From the NCBI GenBank assembly GCA_947449255.1, contig CANFQX010000001.1, forward strand, positions 284,606 through 348,605: a DNA stretch of 64,000 nucleotides, given 5' to 3'. The stretch's first letter is position 1. Each line of letters starts with the position of its first letter. The notes beneath the pieces are model-generated. The model was given only the letters and a program-made list of their open reading frames with translations, was not told the origin of the DNA and did not search any database. Positions 51,601-59,112 of the stretch are shown here, piece by piece. A program made the position numbers and the translations under genes. The stretch is from Pseudobdellovibrionaceae bacterium (GTDB taxonomy: Bacteria; Bdellovibrionota; Bdellovibrionia; Bdellovibrionales; Bdellovibrionaceae).

Positions 51601-54600
51601 ACCTTTAAGCGCCAAGTTCCAGGCGCCACAGACACAATCATCAATGTTGGCACGTCTGTTCGAACAGATGAGGCTTCGGGTTCAGAATCTTTTGTGTATT
51701 ATGTCCCCGTTGAAAAAATTCTTCCTGCTGGAGATACAGGGACCTCTGTGATTATCCGTGTTGTTCGCGATTTTAAATCCGGAACAGGAACTAGCATCAG
51801 TCGCCCCATGACTTATTATGAAGCCACCGGCGATAAACTTTTGACCTCTGCCATCGATGCAAATTCAATAACTTGGGTCGGCGCCCCCATCGCTGATTTG
51901 ATCTTAAGCCAACCCTATCCTGTCATGCCTCACTCTGCCTATTCCCTTCAAAAACAAAATACAGCAACAAAAATCCCCGTGAGCTCTAGATTTTTAGATG
52001 GCAACATGGCTCTTGAAAATGAGTTTTCTAACTTTGATGTGCTTGGACTTTCAGCGGGCAGTGAACCTTCAAGCGCCGCAGCTTTTCGGTCAAACCCAAG
52101 TATTAACAGCCTTAAAATGCGAAATCCTGCATTTATTCACCCTCTTTATGGAGTGATAGAAATATACAGAACAGCACCAGGTCCAGATATTACAATCCCA
52201 TTGGGTATGATTATTTCCACGCCCGATCGAAAATTGTACAAAGTATTTCGCAGTGAAATTATAGGATCTAAAAATTCTGTGTACGTCTTAGTTGAGCGGT
52301 TTTATGAAAACAATTTTGCTCCCGCAATGGCCAATTTTTCTTTCTCGTGGGAAATCTACAATCTTGGCGTGAGTGTCACTAATTTTATTAATGACACTGC
52401 AACTGTGAATATCTTTCCCAATCAATACGCTGAATTTCCAATTGAAGTTGGAGACAATACAGGGCTAGCTCCAGGGGGTCCTATGGTGCCTCTCAACCCC
52501 TGGGATCGCTATTACATAAGTCCGACGACTTCTGGCACAGGCATTGAATATACGACTTCAATAAGGCCAGTGGGAAACATATCATTATGCCGTAAACCCA
52601 TAAGCATTGATCCGAACTGCTCTCCTTGCACCAACGCTTCTGATCTGTCCTTGAGCAATAATGAAACACGATACTGCTACCTGCGAATTACTGCAGCACC
52701 GTCTGACGCTGCAAAAATTTTAGATTTTAAAATGTCCCTCGCCGAATTAGGACCTACGCTTCCGCTTGCGCCAACTCTTCGCTCTGGTCGAATTATCATC
52801 AATGAGAGCAATACTGCACCCTCGATTTCGACAAGCTCCTTCGATCCCGTTGCGGCTTCCTGTAAGCCTGACTACCCCAATAAAACTTATTTATTTAAAA
52901 ATCCAGCAGATCCCTCCTTAGTTTCAACGGCAGCTCCTGCAACTTTCAGCACAAGTTGTGAAATCCCTCTGATCACAGAGGGACAGTCGGCATATGTAGC
53001 GCTCTATGCCGTTGATAAAGATAAAGATGCTGACAATCAAAAAATCAGCCAATTCCAGTTGTCAGAAAATATCTTTGATATCGCTACAAAAACGGAAATG
53101 ACAAGACCGGCATCGATGACATTAACAGGTTTCAATGCAAACTTAACACCGCCTCCGGCTAAAGGAACAATGGCAGCAGCAGTCAATTTGACTTGGAACC
53201 CCAGTGACGATGATTCTAAAAAACTTTCGACGTCGGAAGGTTTTATTATTGGCATTCGCGCTACAGATTCTTCCAAAGTCGACAAACCTAAGGCAGATAT
53301 CTCCTACTACAAAGTTACAGTCAAAAACATCAATTCCCCGCCTTCTTTCGGCCCTATCGCTCTGATGCCCGCGGGAACAAGCCCCTCCGTTTTTCAGATT
53401 TATATAAATACTTATTTTAAGGCTGTCGTCTCTGTTTACGATGCTGACTTTGGAAGTATTGCTTCACCAGCATTTAGCACCAATTTATCTCTCTGTCGCA
53501 GAATCGACAACAGCTTGGTTAAGCACCCCGTTTTTGACAAAACAACAGCAAGTGATCCCACTGTCTGCCACTTCACGGGTCCTGACTGGGAAGCTCCTTA
53601 TTGGAATTTGACTTATTCCGGGAACTCCACAGTTTCGGCATGTCGCCTTGCCAACGGCAGCTTAAACCCTGACCTGATCATACCGCGGATCACTCGAACT
53701 GCGGGGCCCACCTTAGCGTCCCCTGGTCCCCGAGTTAAATATGACTTCACCATCGAATGGTGCCCGCAAGAATCCTATATTGGAAAATACAATGTCAGCT
53801 TATCAGCGGCTGACAACGGGGATGTATGGAGATCTGGAAAAATTGATTTGCCGATATCCAGTTCCGCTTTGATGAGTTTAGATGTCGTTTCAAATGTCTA
53901 TTTATTGGCACCCAGGTACTCAAGTGCAAATGTGACTTCGTCCCCGCGACAGACCGCGGCTCTTGAACCTCCATTTAATTTCGTCTTCCCTTTATTTGCA
54001 AGAAATCCGCTAGGCAATAAACTTCAATACTCTCTTCTGCCAACAACAACTGCGGCAGGCATAGCGATTAATCCTGACACTGGAATTTTGAATTGGGCCA
54101 CACTTAGCCCGACGATGTCTAATTTAGACACTCTGGCCACTGCAGACCCCCTCTTGATGCCTAAAGTAGGGGTTCAAGTGTTAGATGTTATCACCGGAAA
54201 AAAAGATCAGGTGACCTTCAACCTCAGGGTTCAAGACCCCAAACTTGCACCCTATGAACAAGATCCAGAAATTAAAATTATTAGTCCAGACAACACCAGC
54301 ACGCTTTTTCTGAATGAAAAACAGACGCAAATTTTTGAGGCCCAAGCCTATGATGCGAATCTTTCTGAACCCAACAATGATAAACTGTGGGCCGTTTGGT
54401 ATCTCGACGACAGCATCGTGCAGGAACAAGAGTTAGCTGCAGAATCAGGTTACTTCTATCCACTGACTCGCTACTACTGGAGGCCGACTGATTCTGACGG
54501 ATCCAATATTGGCCAATCCAATGGGACTAAACTGTCTGTTGGAGAGCACAGCCTAAGGGTGTCTGTTACTGACGGAAATAAATGGACACAATCGGAGTGG

Positions 54601-55902
54601 CGCGTCCGCGTTCGCAACACCTATGTGGTCCCGGGATTATTACTTTCAATTCAAGATGAAAGAAAACTTGCTGAAGCTGTCACCAACAGAGCTAACGTCA
54701 ATACGTTCAAATGGTCCAGCGAACTTCCCTTTGCAAATATCCTAACTGGACAAACTAGAACCACTGAATTCCTCATTTTTGCTGGTTCATATCTCCGTAA
54801 CAATCTTTTAAAAAAATATCTCTGGAGAGTCGACATTCAAGACGATAAAGTTATACGCATCAACAATCCAACTTCGAACAATTGGAATTTTTATGAATGG
54901 CTGACGTTGACGCAATCCGGAGCTGTTCAGAGAGTGGCGGCTCGGCCAGATCCAACAAGTGCAGGAAACCCTGTGATCTATGGAGTTTCAAAAACGAAAA
55001 AGGATGGTCTAGCCTACAATGGTGTTTCTGAGGCCTTTGCGCTGAAAGGAAATATGACTCAGATCGCACAAAACTTGCCGACTTCTTATGCTTGCCCAAG
55101 CTCGACTTGTGATGACATTATGTTTCGAGCCCCAAGCTTTTCAGGCAGTTACTATGGCAATATCAATTCAGCCTCAAAAAATGATCGCACTTTCTATATT
55201 GATGACACTTTTAAAAATCTTTACTGGGATATCAACCAACAGCTGGCTTCTCGTAAACTTATTTTAAATGTGACAGGCGCAAAAAACATCAACGGCCTTG
55301 CACTCAATAAAAATACCAACCACTTATTTATAAGTTATTCGGATGGTCTCCCTGGCAATGATGTCATTAAAATTTTCGATGTTGGGCCAGCTCTCAGCAC
55401 TGCATCGGCAGATATATCGACTCCGCTCTTCACTTATTCTGTCATCCACCCAACAAGCCCTTCTCAGGCAACTATGCCTTCTGAAATGGCCTTAGCTTCA
55501 AAAGCAGGGCGAGACGATCAAGTCTTTGTCTATTTGCGCGGCTCAGGTGGACTCTTGGTCATACAAGATCCTCCATCGCCCGGAACAATAACATCCAGCA
55601 ACTTTCAATTTAAAGGCATGAACACGATTTCAGCTTCTCAGTCAGACATTCCAATGTCTGGTCTGAAAATTGGATATGACAGCGTCTCAGATAATATCAT
55701 TGGCATCAGCCGAGAGGGACGCCAAATCTACACTGTCAACCCAGATAATTTAGCGGTCAACCTGAGCACACACGTCCCTTCATTAACTACAACTTATGTC
55801 AATGCGACGAATATTCGAATGGATGCGCTGATGATTATGCCACTCACAGGCTCAATTTATTTCGTTGATCGAGGAAACTCGATGATTTTTAAGGGCAAAT
55901 AA
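48700..55902 (+). CDS. Giant 2,400-residue lipoprotein with cadherin/Ig-like modules
   Basis: It starts at GTG 48700 with GGAGG at 48688-48692. The signal peptide (LFLSLSLFIFLITSGC) ends in a lipobox. After an N-terminal domain, cadherin- or Ig-like modules are marked by recurring N-x-x-P openings: NNRPPELTYNCPTTINEGES near 348, NSPPYP near 456, NTAPSIS near 1370, NSPPSFGPIALMP near 1545, and ISPDNTSTLFLNEKQT near 1860. D-P-D-G-D and DDG turns suggest Ca2+ binding. The last 400 residues (NTNHLFISYSDGLPGND, GSIYFVDRGNSMIFKGK) look like a beta-propeller. No catalytic motif is seen. It follows the two FG-GAP lipoproteins by 19 bp, and may be the most distal or longest element of a surface complex. 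Confidence 0.85.
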   Translation: MIRKYKSYGKNAFLFFIKKSPLGLFLSLSLFIFLITSGCTKKEASSTLEIRLPEGDQIKYSTASFSVYTKNDFQVFLREIIDNKNLLTKAEITPSVFERSTNADQYNYLIPRGSTIDGFLALQVVMNKYSSFPLTAFIFSRDEIIEPSIESTLLYHLVSQYPNKEIRSYTKGELITLHNYIKEFSKARMELFGVKANTPPKNLYNFLKNGLSIDIGFLDLAKTVGLVFEYDAEGNNLTKPYPFGTPNNSPYLDDSRSTPSGLLSGYESIRVDVQVEALDGDDDMLFIYWRYEDEIVLKDEHKWQKMYDFNSSNEVDKKNNPPFYRLQAIISDGGRELVTEWSIYVTDNNRPPELTYNCPTTINEGESFECNFKALDPDGDLLRFNGLSLDYFNARPTLNGIPWPGPTDFASEMTFRWKPKNRNFNAAKASTTITLVADDGKSGKVSAVLNLTMVDKNSPPYPYVDLQGFSLRQIDDGEGPPRTLQKLNGQWIDPVTKKIGTETTAKKFYFELLLLDDDNTNINDVADFDDLPQPLAGSSEFQPLSIVPYDPIPANSIIHMFPPQGSPAITQIHVEHSKLSPSTVVDGIANNPFFQATFIRDTSSNFKTILPKGTILNKSDINQTDEFTYVLPTDVVLPSGVAGTRISAKVDHVLDLPPKIRSYDIPALKPEDKKEFIAITINGATKIAKRFVYSWIPTPLIPSVTANFLPKDDHGGKGSSFRFEKTAQIYSQLPDCAAGINFTTPTTGQSTVRSSSADCTDMDNSQGSSYFELTVNPSGTVDPNANLYKVIPFLKRGSGTAANTSMIFKSDLFGGAGRYRYLNAFSSKTNPLNMTQTHFAQSAGVLVFSRPGCTLDASSASISNIYSPVTIPAGTLFRSTYNGNSGSSYRPRVTFETAAPATLESHICSAIVPIIPSMASRNLVANGLKIVEAPSGKPALVGISTTHLAVVGNSTLDAYSNTASLDVTFKRQVPGATDTIINVGTSVRTDEASGSESFVYYVPVEKILPAGDTGTSVIIRVVRDFKSGTGTSISRPMTYYEATGDKLLTSAIDANSITWVGAPIADLILSQPYPVMPHSAYSLQKQNTATKIPVSSRFLDGNMALENEFSNFDVLGLSAGSEPSSAAAFRSNPSINSLKMRNPAFIHPLYGVIEIYRTAPGPDITIPLGMIISTPDRKLYKVFRSEIIGSKNSVYVLVERFYENNFAPAMANFSFSWEIYNLGVSVTNFINDTATVNIFPNQYAEFPIEVGDNTGLAPGGPMVPLNPWDRYYISPTTSGTGIEYTTSIRPVGNISLCRKPISIDPNCSPCTNASDLSLSNNETRYCYLRITAAPSDAAKILDFKMSLAELGPTLPLAPTLRSGRIIINESNTAPSISTSSFDPVAASCKPDYPNKTYLFKNPADPSLVSTAAPATFSTSCEIPLITEGQSAYVALYAVDKDKDADNQKISQFQLSENIFDIATKTEMTRPASMTLTGFNANLTPPPAKGTMAAAVNLTWNPSDDDSKKLSTSEGFIIGIRATDSSKVDKPKADISYYKVTVKNINSPPSFGPIALMPAGTSPSVFQIYINTYFKAVVSVYDADFGSIASPAFSTNLSLCRRIDNSLVKHPVFDKTTASDPTVCHFTGPDWEAPYWNLTYSGNSTVSACRLANGSLNPDLIIPRITRTAGPTLASPGPRVKYDFTIEWCPQESYIGKYNVSLSAADNGDVWRSGKIDLPISSSALMSLDVVSNVYLLAPRYSSANVTSSPRQTAALEPPFNFVFPLFARNPLGNKLQYSLLPTTTAAGIAINPDTGILNWATLSPTMSNLDTLATADPLLMPKVGVQVLDVITGKKDQVTFNLRVQDPKLAPYEQDPEIKIISPDNTSTLFLNEKQTQIFEAQAYDANLSEPNNDKLWAVWYLDDSIVQEQELAAESGYFYPLTRYYWRPTDSDGSNIGQSNGTKLSVGEHSLRVSVTDGNKWTQSEWRVRVRNTYVVPGLLLSIQDERKLAEAVTNRANVNTFKWSSELPFANILTGQTRTTEFLIFAGSYLRNNLLKKYLWRVDIQDDKVIRINNPTSNNWNFYEWLTLTQSGAVQRVAARPDPTSAGNPVIYGVSKTKKDGLAYNGVSEAFALKGNMTQIAQNLPTSYACPSSTCDDIMFRAPSFSGSYYGNINSASKNDRTFYIDDTFKNLYWDINQQLASRKLILNVTGAKNINGLALNKNTNHLFISYSDGLPGNDVIKIFDVGPALSTASADISTPLFTYSVIHPTSPSQATMPSEMALASKAGRDDQVFVYLRGSGGLLVIQDPPSPGTITSSNFQFKGMNTISASQSDIPMSGLKIGYDSVSDNIIGISREGRQIYTVNPDNLAVNLSTHVPSLTTTYVNATNIRMDALMIMPLTGSIYFVDRGNSMIFKGK

Positions 55903-56012
55903 TTTTCGTGCACATCAGTGCATGAACCTAGGCCACAGAAGTTGATGAATAAATAAAATATTCTGACCTTTTTATAATTGAAATTTATAAAACGATCAGC
56001 CAAAGTGACAGT

Positions 56013-57236
56013 ATGGGCCTATTATTCAAACGCATTCTGAATTTTTGTATTTTTGGCCTCACGCTGATATTGACTCTTTCACTTGACGCCGCTGAAAAAA
56101 GTGAACCCAGTGGAAACCCTATAGAAAATGTCAAAATTCGAATTGTTGGAGACAATGGTGGCCTTTTAACCATTTATCAAAAAGATTTACCCAATCCCCC
56201 ACCGCGCTTCCTTCTGTTCCTTCGACTTAATGAAAATTCTTTCGAAATTTTAGGTCGAGGCTATATTGCTGGTTCTCAAGATAATAAATACCTCATTGAA
56301 ATTGTCCGAGAGTCCATCATTAAACGCCCGATGGAAGGTGATTATGTCATCCCCATGGCTCCACCAAAAGATTTTCCAAAACTAGAAGAACTTCTTGTTG
56401 TCGGCAGCAACACCGTCAGTCAAGAACCTGATTTAAGTGAAGACAAAGGGTATGCTCAACTCGACTGGGGCAATCTCAAAAACAGCAGCTATTTAAGCAC
56501 CGGCTTTGCTCAAACAAATGAATACAAGGATATTTACAATTACAATCCCGACTCTATGCACTTCCTTTGGTACTTTGATTTTTTGTGGCATTTTGGTTTG
56601 GAATGGAGTCGAATCAATGGAAAATTCCTCACGAATTCTTATGACAAGCGCCAATTCTATAGTGAAATGAATGAAAGCAAGTTCAGTTTACATTATCGAT
56701 TTAGAAAATTTTATCGAGATCAAATGCGCTTGGCCATAAAAATCAACTCCTTCACTAATGATTTTTTGACTGAAAATAAAGATGATTATCTGCTCTCTTC
56801 AAGAACGGCCGGAAGCGGTGCTGGACTTCGATTAAGTTGGGAAAGAAAAGAACCTCAATGGCAAACCGAAGCCGGAAATCCATTCACCATCCAACAGATT
56901 GTATTGGAACATGACTATTATCCATCGCTTGAAATTGTCGACTTAGACTACAGCAGAGGCGAAAACTCTCACGGATCAACACTCACTCAACAGCAAGTTA
57001 CTATTTCCATTTTGACTTATTTAAAATGGATGCCGCTTTTTCAGCGCTTTGTTGTTGATGTGTCCGCAGGTCGAAGCACTTCAGAAATACAATTTCATGG
57101 CCAAACAAGTGCTCCCACTGGGCTTCCAAACACCATATTGAGTGAAGGACACTACAGTGAAAACTATGACTACATTAAGGTTTCATTCGGACTTCGAATG
57201 GACGACATGATAGGACGGTTTTTTAAACCAAGATAG
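56013..57236 (+). CDS. Exported barrel-like protein at the end of the surface cluster
   Basis: A 407-residue protein with a signal peptide (ILNFCIFGLTLILTLSLDA). The first 120 residues include a strand-rich domain (VKIRIVGDNGGLLTIYQKDL, LLFLRLNENSFEILGRGYIA) that might be PEGA- or FlgT-like, though no family is certain. The rest alternates aromatic strands (YLSTGFAQTNEYKDIY, FLWYFDFLWHFGLEWSRING, FSLHYRFRKFYRDQMRLAIK, DYIKVSFGLRMDDMIG), typical of a barrel. No named family is recognised. It lies 110 bp after the 2,400-residue lipoprotein on the same strand, and ends before a bidirectional terminator. The ribosome binding site is weak, so the start is tentative. Confidence 0.72.
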   Translation: MGLLFKRILNFCIFGLTLILTLSLDAAEKSEPSGNPIENVKIRIVGDNGGLLTIYQKDLPNPPPRFLLFLRLNENSFEILGRGYIAGSQDNKYLIEIVRESIIKRPMEGDYVIPMAPPKDFPKLEELLVVGSNTVSQEPDLSEDKGYAQLDWGNLKNSSYLSTGFAQTNEYKDIYNYNPDSMHFLWYFDFLWHFGLEWSRINGKFLTNSYDKRQFYSEMNESKFSLHYRFRKFYRDQMRLAIKINSFTNDFLTENKDDYLLSSRTAGSGAGLRLSWERKEPQWQTEAGNPFTIQQIVLEHDYYPSLEIVDLDYSRGENSHGSTLTQQQVTISILTYLKWMPLFQRFVVDVSAGRSTSEIQFHGQTSAPTGLPNTILSEGHYSENYDYIKVSFGLRMDDMIGRFFKPR

Positions 57237-57271
57237 ACAATTTCTTGCTCTTTGAATCATTTCTTTCATCA

Positions 57272-57308
57272 TTTTAACTGACCCCAGTCAAAGGAGGGTC
57301 AGTTAAAA
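57272..57308. terminator. Bidirectional intrinsic terminator
   Basis: A 13-bp perfect stem, TTTTAACTGACCC (57272-57284) with GGGTCAGTTAAAA (57296-57308), and an 11-nt loop. It lies between the convergent genes ending at 57236 and 57320, and A/T runs on both sides suit termination in both directions. Confidence 0.8.
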
Positions 57309-57319
57309 TAACTCTAAAA

Positions 57320-57709
57320 TTATTTCTTCAGGGCTTGATGTTTGTCTTTCATTTCTTTCATGTGATCTTTGCAGGAAGGGCTCAATTGTTCGTGATGCTC
57401 TTTCATACATTGCATTTTTTCACTGTGATCCTGTTTTTTATCGCCACAAAGTTTTTCAGAATCTGCGTGGCAAGCCTCTGCCATTTTTTTCATTGTGTCT
57501 TTCATAGCCACTCGGTGAGCTTTGCACTCTGCAGAAAGCTTATCTTCATTTTCTTTGAGGCACTTCATAACACGACCCTCGCCCTGCTCCACTTTAGCAC
57601 AAAACTTTTCACGATCCTTGGCACACGGGCCATCCGGATGGTGCTCATCGGCCTGGACATTTAAAGTAAAACTGATCGCTGCAAGAAAAAGCACTAGCAT
57701 TTTTTTCAT
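57320..57709 (-). CDS. Small exported Cys-rich repeat protein (GLG1/Cys_rich_FGFR-like)
   Basis: A 129-residue periplasmic or secreted protein with a signal peptide (MLVLFLAAISFTLNVQA). The mature part has two copies of a four-Cys repeat, first CAKDREKFC...MKCLKENEDKLSAEC and then ACHADSEKLC...MQCMKEHHEQLSPSC, which match the Cys-rich repeat known from the Golgi protein GLG1 and from many bacterial exported proteins. All eight Cys are kept, so four disulphides are likely. The protein is rich in His, Lys and Asp/Glu, so metal binding is possible. Its stop is followed by the terminator at 57272-57308. The function is unknown. Confidence 0.82.
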   Translation of the reverse strand: MKKMLVLFLAAISFTLNVQADEHHPDGPCAKDREKFCAKVEQGEGRVMKCLKENEDKLSAECKAHRVAMKDTMKKMAEACHADSEKLCGDKKQDHSEKMQCMKEHHEQLSPSCKDHMKEMKDKHQALKK

Positions 57710-57809
57710 TCAAAACTCCTGTTGAATAAAAGATTAGAAAGAAATGAAGGGATAGACAAACAAGTTAAGGTCCAGAAGCCCTAAGTCTGCTTTTGCCTTA
57801 ACAAATTTC

Positions 57810-58397
57810 CTAGAAGAAATACCTGGCCCCCATGGGAATCGACAAAAAAAATCCAATCACCAAAAGAGTCCACAGGTAACTGCAAAAAATAAACAGCCCG
57901 TCTTTTTCAAGATGCCCTAGCGAGCAAAGCACAATGGCAATCCCAGGCATCGTATTGGACAATGGTATAGGCAGAGGCAGTGACAGCAAGACCGCATTTA
58001 AAAGCAAAAGGCAGACATTAATAAACTTAAAGACTGGAAGATCATAAAAAAACACCCAACGTTCACGAACCCAATGCGCCAATTTTTTCCAAAACTTCTC
58101 TGCCGATTCGGAGATATGAGTCACTGTCGCCGCTGAAAGTCTTTTGTTGGCAATTTTTTGGGGCATCCAGGGTGGTCGTCCAAAATAAAAATTTATTGCT
58201 AAAACTCCGATCACAATTCCGGATGGCGTCGAAAGGCCTGGGATACTGATGGGGATCATGTAAGGCAACGCAAAAAACATCAAGAGGATAGGATGACTCT
58301 CATCTCCAAGAATTTGCATGACCTGACCCAAGGAAAGGTCACTTTTCTTTGCCTCGGCCTGCAAGAGATCCATAGCTTCGATAAATTTACTTTTCAA
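57810..58397 (-). CDS. ExoD-family membrane protein
   Basis: A protein of about 195 residues of the ExoD family, first known as a rhizobial exopolysaccharide-linked protein; its biochemical role is unclear. The family opening LSLGQVMQILGDESHPILLM is followed by MFFALPYMIPISIPGLSTPSG and three or four further membrane helices (LLLLNAVLLSLPLPIPLSNT, SYLWTLLVIGFFLSI). A TTG at 58397 has AAGAAGG five bases before it and is preferred to a TTG at 58418 whose AAGG lies only one base before it; an ATG at 58376 is a third choice. The gene is divergent from the GDT1-like gene. No exopolysaccharide cluster is seen nearby. Confidence 0.85.
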   Translation of the reverse strand: MKSKFIEAMDLLQAEAKKSDLSLGQVMQILGDESHPILLMFFALPYMIPISIPGLSTPSGIVIGVLAINFYFGRPPWMPQKIANKRLSAATVTHISESAEKFWKKLAHWVRERWVFFYDLPVFKFINVCLLLLNAVLLSLPLPIPLSNTMPGIAIVLCSLGHLEKDGLFIFCSYLWTLLVIGFFLSIPMGARYFF

Positions 58398-58468
58398 ACT
58401 TGCCTTCTTCGTTAGCAAACCTTAACAATAGAACCATCTTTATCAACTCTTATTCTAAAGGACATCCT

Positions 58469-58741
58469 GTGGATTGGAAGATTTTTACGAGCACTTTTGT
58501 GACAATTTTTTTAGCTGAAATGGGTGATAAAACTCAGTTTGCGGCCTTGGCGGCTTCTTCACAGACGAAGTCGACACTCACCGTCCTCTTGGCTGTGGTT
58601 TTAGCCTTGGGATTAGCCGGAGCCTTGGGGGTTCTTTTTGGGCGATATATTGGAACCTTTGTCAGCCCTCAGCATATGAAATATATTTCTGGGACTTTAT
58701 TCATTTTAGTTGGGATTTGGGTTTTGACAGCTAAGTCTTGA
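58469..58741 (+). CDS. Half-size GDT1/TMEM165 (UPF0016) family transporter
   Basis: A 90-residue inner-membrane protein starting at GTG 58469, with AAAGGA about seven bases before it. It has the hallmark EMGDKTQFAALA motif of the UPF0016 family, whose members transport Mn2+ or Ca2+ in exchange for protons, followed by two more membrane helices (LTVLLAVVLALGLAGALGVL, YISGTLFILVGIWVLTA). Most members carry this motif twice in about 200 residues; this one has only one copy, so it probably acts as a homodimer, as is known for some small bacterial members. An in-frame start at 58400 exists but overlaps the facing gene. There is no second half-size gene next to it. Confidence 0.85.
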   Translation: MDWKIFTSTFVTIFLAEMGDKTQFAALAASSQTKSTLTVLLAVVLALGLAGALGVLFGRYIGTFVSPQHMKYISGTLFILVGIWVLTAKS

Positions 58742-59011
58742 GTTTTTTTTGTTTGGTGTTGATTGGTGTTTTTAGGTTGCTTTGGTGTTTTGTTGTTTGT
58801 TGTTTTAAATTGCTTTGCTGTTTTGGTGCTTGGTGATTTGGCTTTGCTATATGGTGTTAAATGTTTTGTGTCTTGGTGTTTGCGCGAAAATTTCTTTTTT
58901 TGCTGCTGCTCTCGGGCGCCTGATCTTTTGGCCATCCTGAGCGGCCTTACTCAAGCGCATCGTGCGCTTGAGTCCGAAGTTTGTTTTTAGGAACTTATTT
59001 GGGATAATAAA
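58742..59011. other. Non-coding region with a G/T-rich strand and an inverted repeat
   Basis: Between the GDT1-like gene and the terminator at 59012-59046, the first 145 bp on the plus strand are about 80-85% G+T, with few A or C. The remainder is richer in GC and holds the 11-bp inverted repeat ACTCAAGCGCA/TGCGCTTGAGT at 58949-58973. Reading frames on both strands are low-complexity and are not accepted as genes. It could be a long 3' untranslated region or a decayed gene. Confidence 0.5.
58949..58973. repeat. 11-bp inverted repeat with a 3-nt loop
   Basis: ACTCAAGCGCA (58949-58959) and TGCGCTTGAGT (58963-58973) are perfect reverse complements around TCG. There is no T run after it on either side, so it is not a standard terminator; it may be a repeated extragenic element or an RNA hairpin. 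Confidence 0.6.
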
Positions 59012-59046
59012 AAAGCCACAAACATTAGGTTTGTGGCTTTTTTTTG
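59012..59046. terminator. Strong bidirectional intrinsic terminator
   Basis: A 12-bp perfect stem, AAAGCCACAAAC (59012-59023) and GTTTGTGGCTTT (59029-59040), with a 5-nt loop and a run of T residues to 59046 on the plus strand. The minus strand also ends in a T-rich run (TTTTTTATT), so it can close both the plus-strand GDT1 transcript and the hppA transcript, whose stop is 67 bp away. Confidence 0.9.
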
Positions 59047-59112
59047 GTTTTATCATTTTCTTAATTATTTGGCCTCACTTTTTGGGGTGGGCCAAATTAT
59101 TATTTTTTTAAA

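Noticed and set aside
58669..58935. An 88-codon minus-strand frame over the G/T-rich stretch, rich in Lys, Thr, Asn and Gln
   Set aside because: Its composition is just the complement of the G/T-rich strand, it runs into the GDT1-like gene and it has no ribosome binding site or recognisable domain. The plus-strand frame 58763-58990 is rejected for the same reasons.
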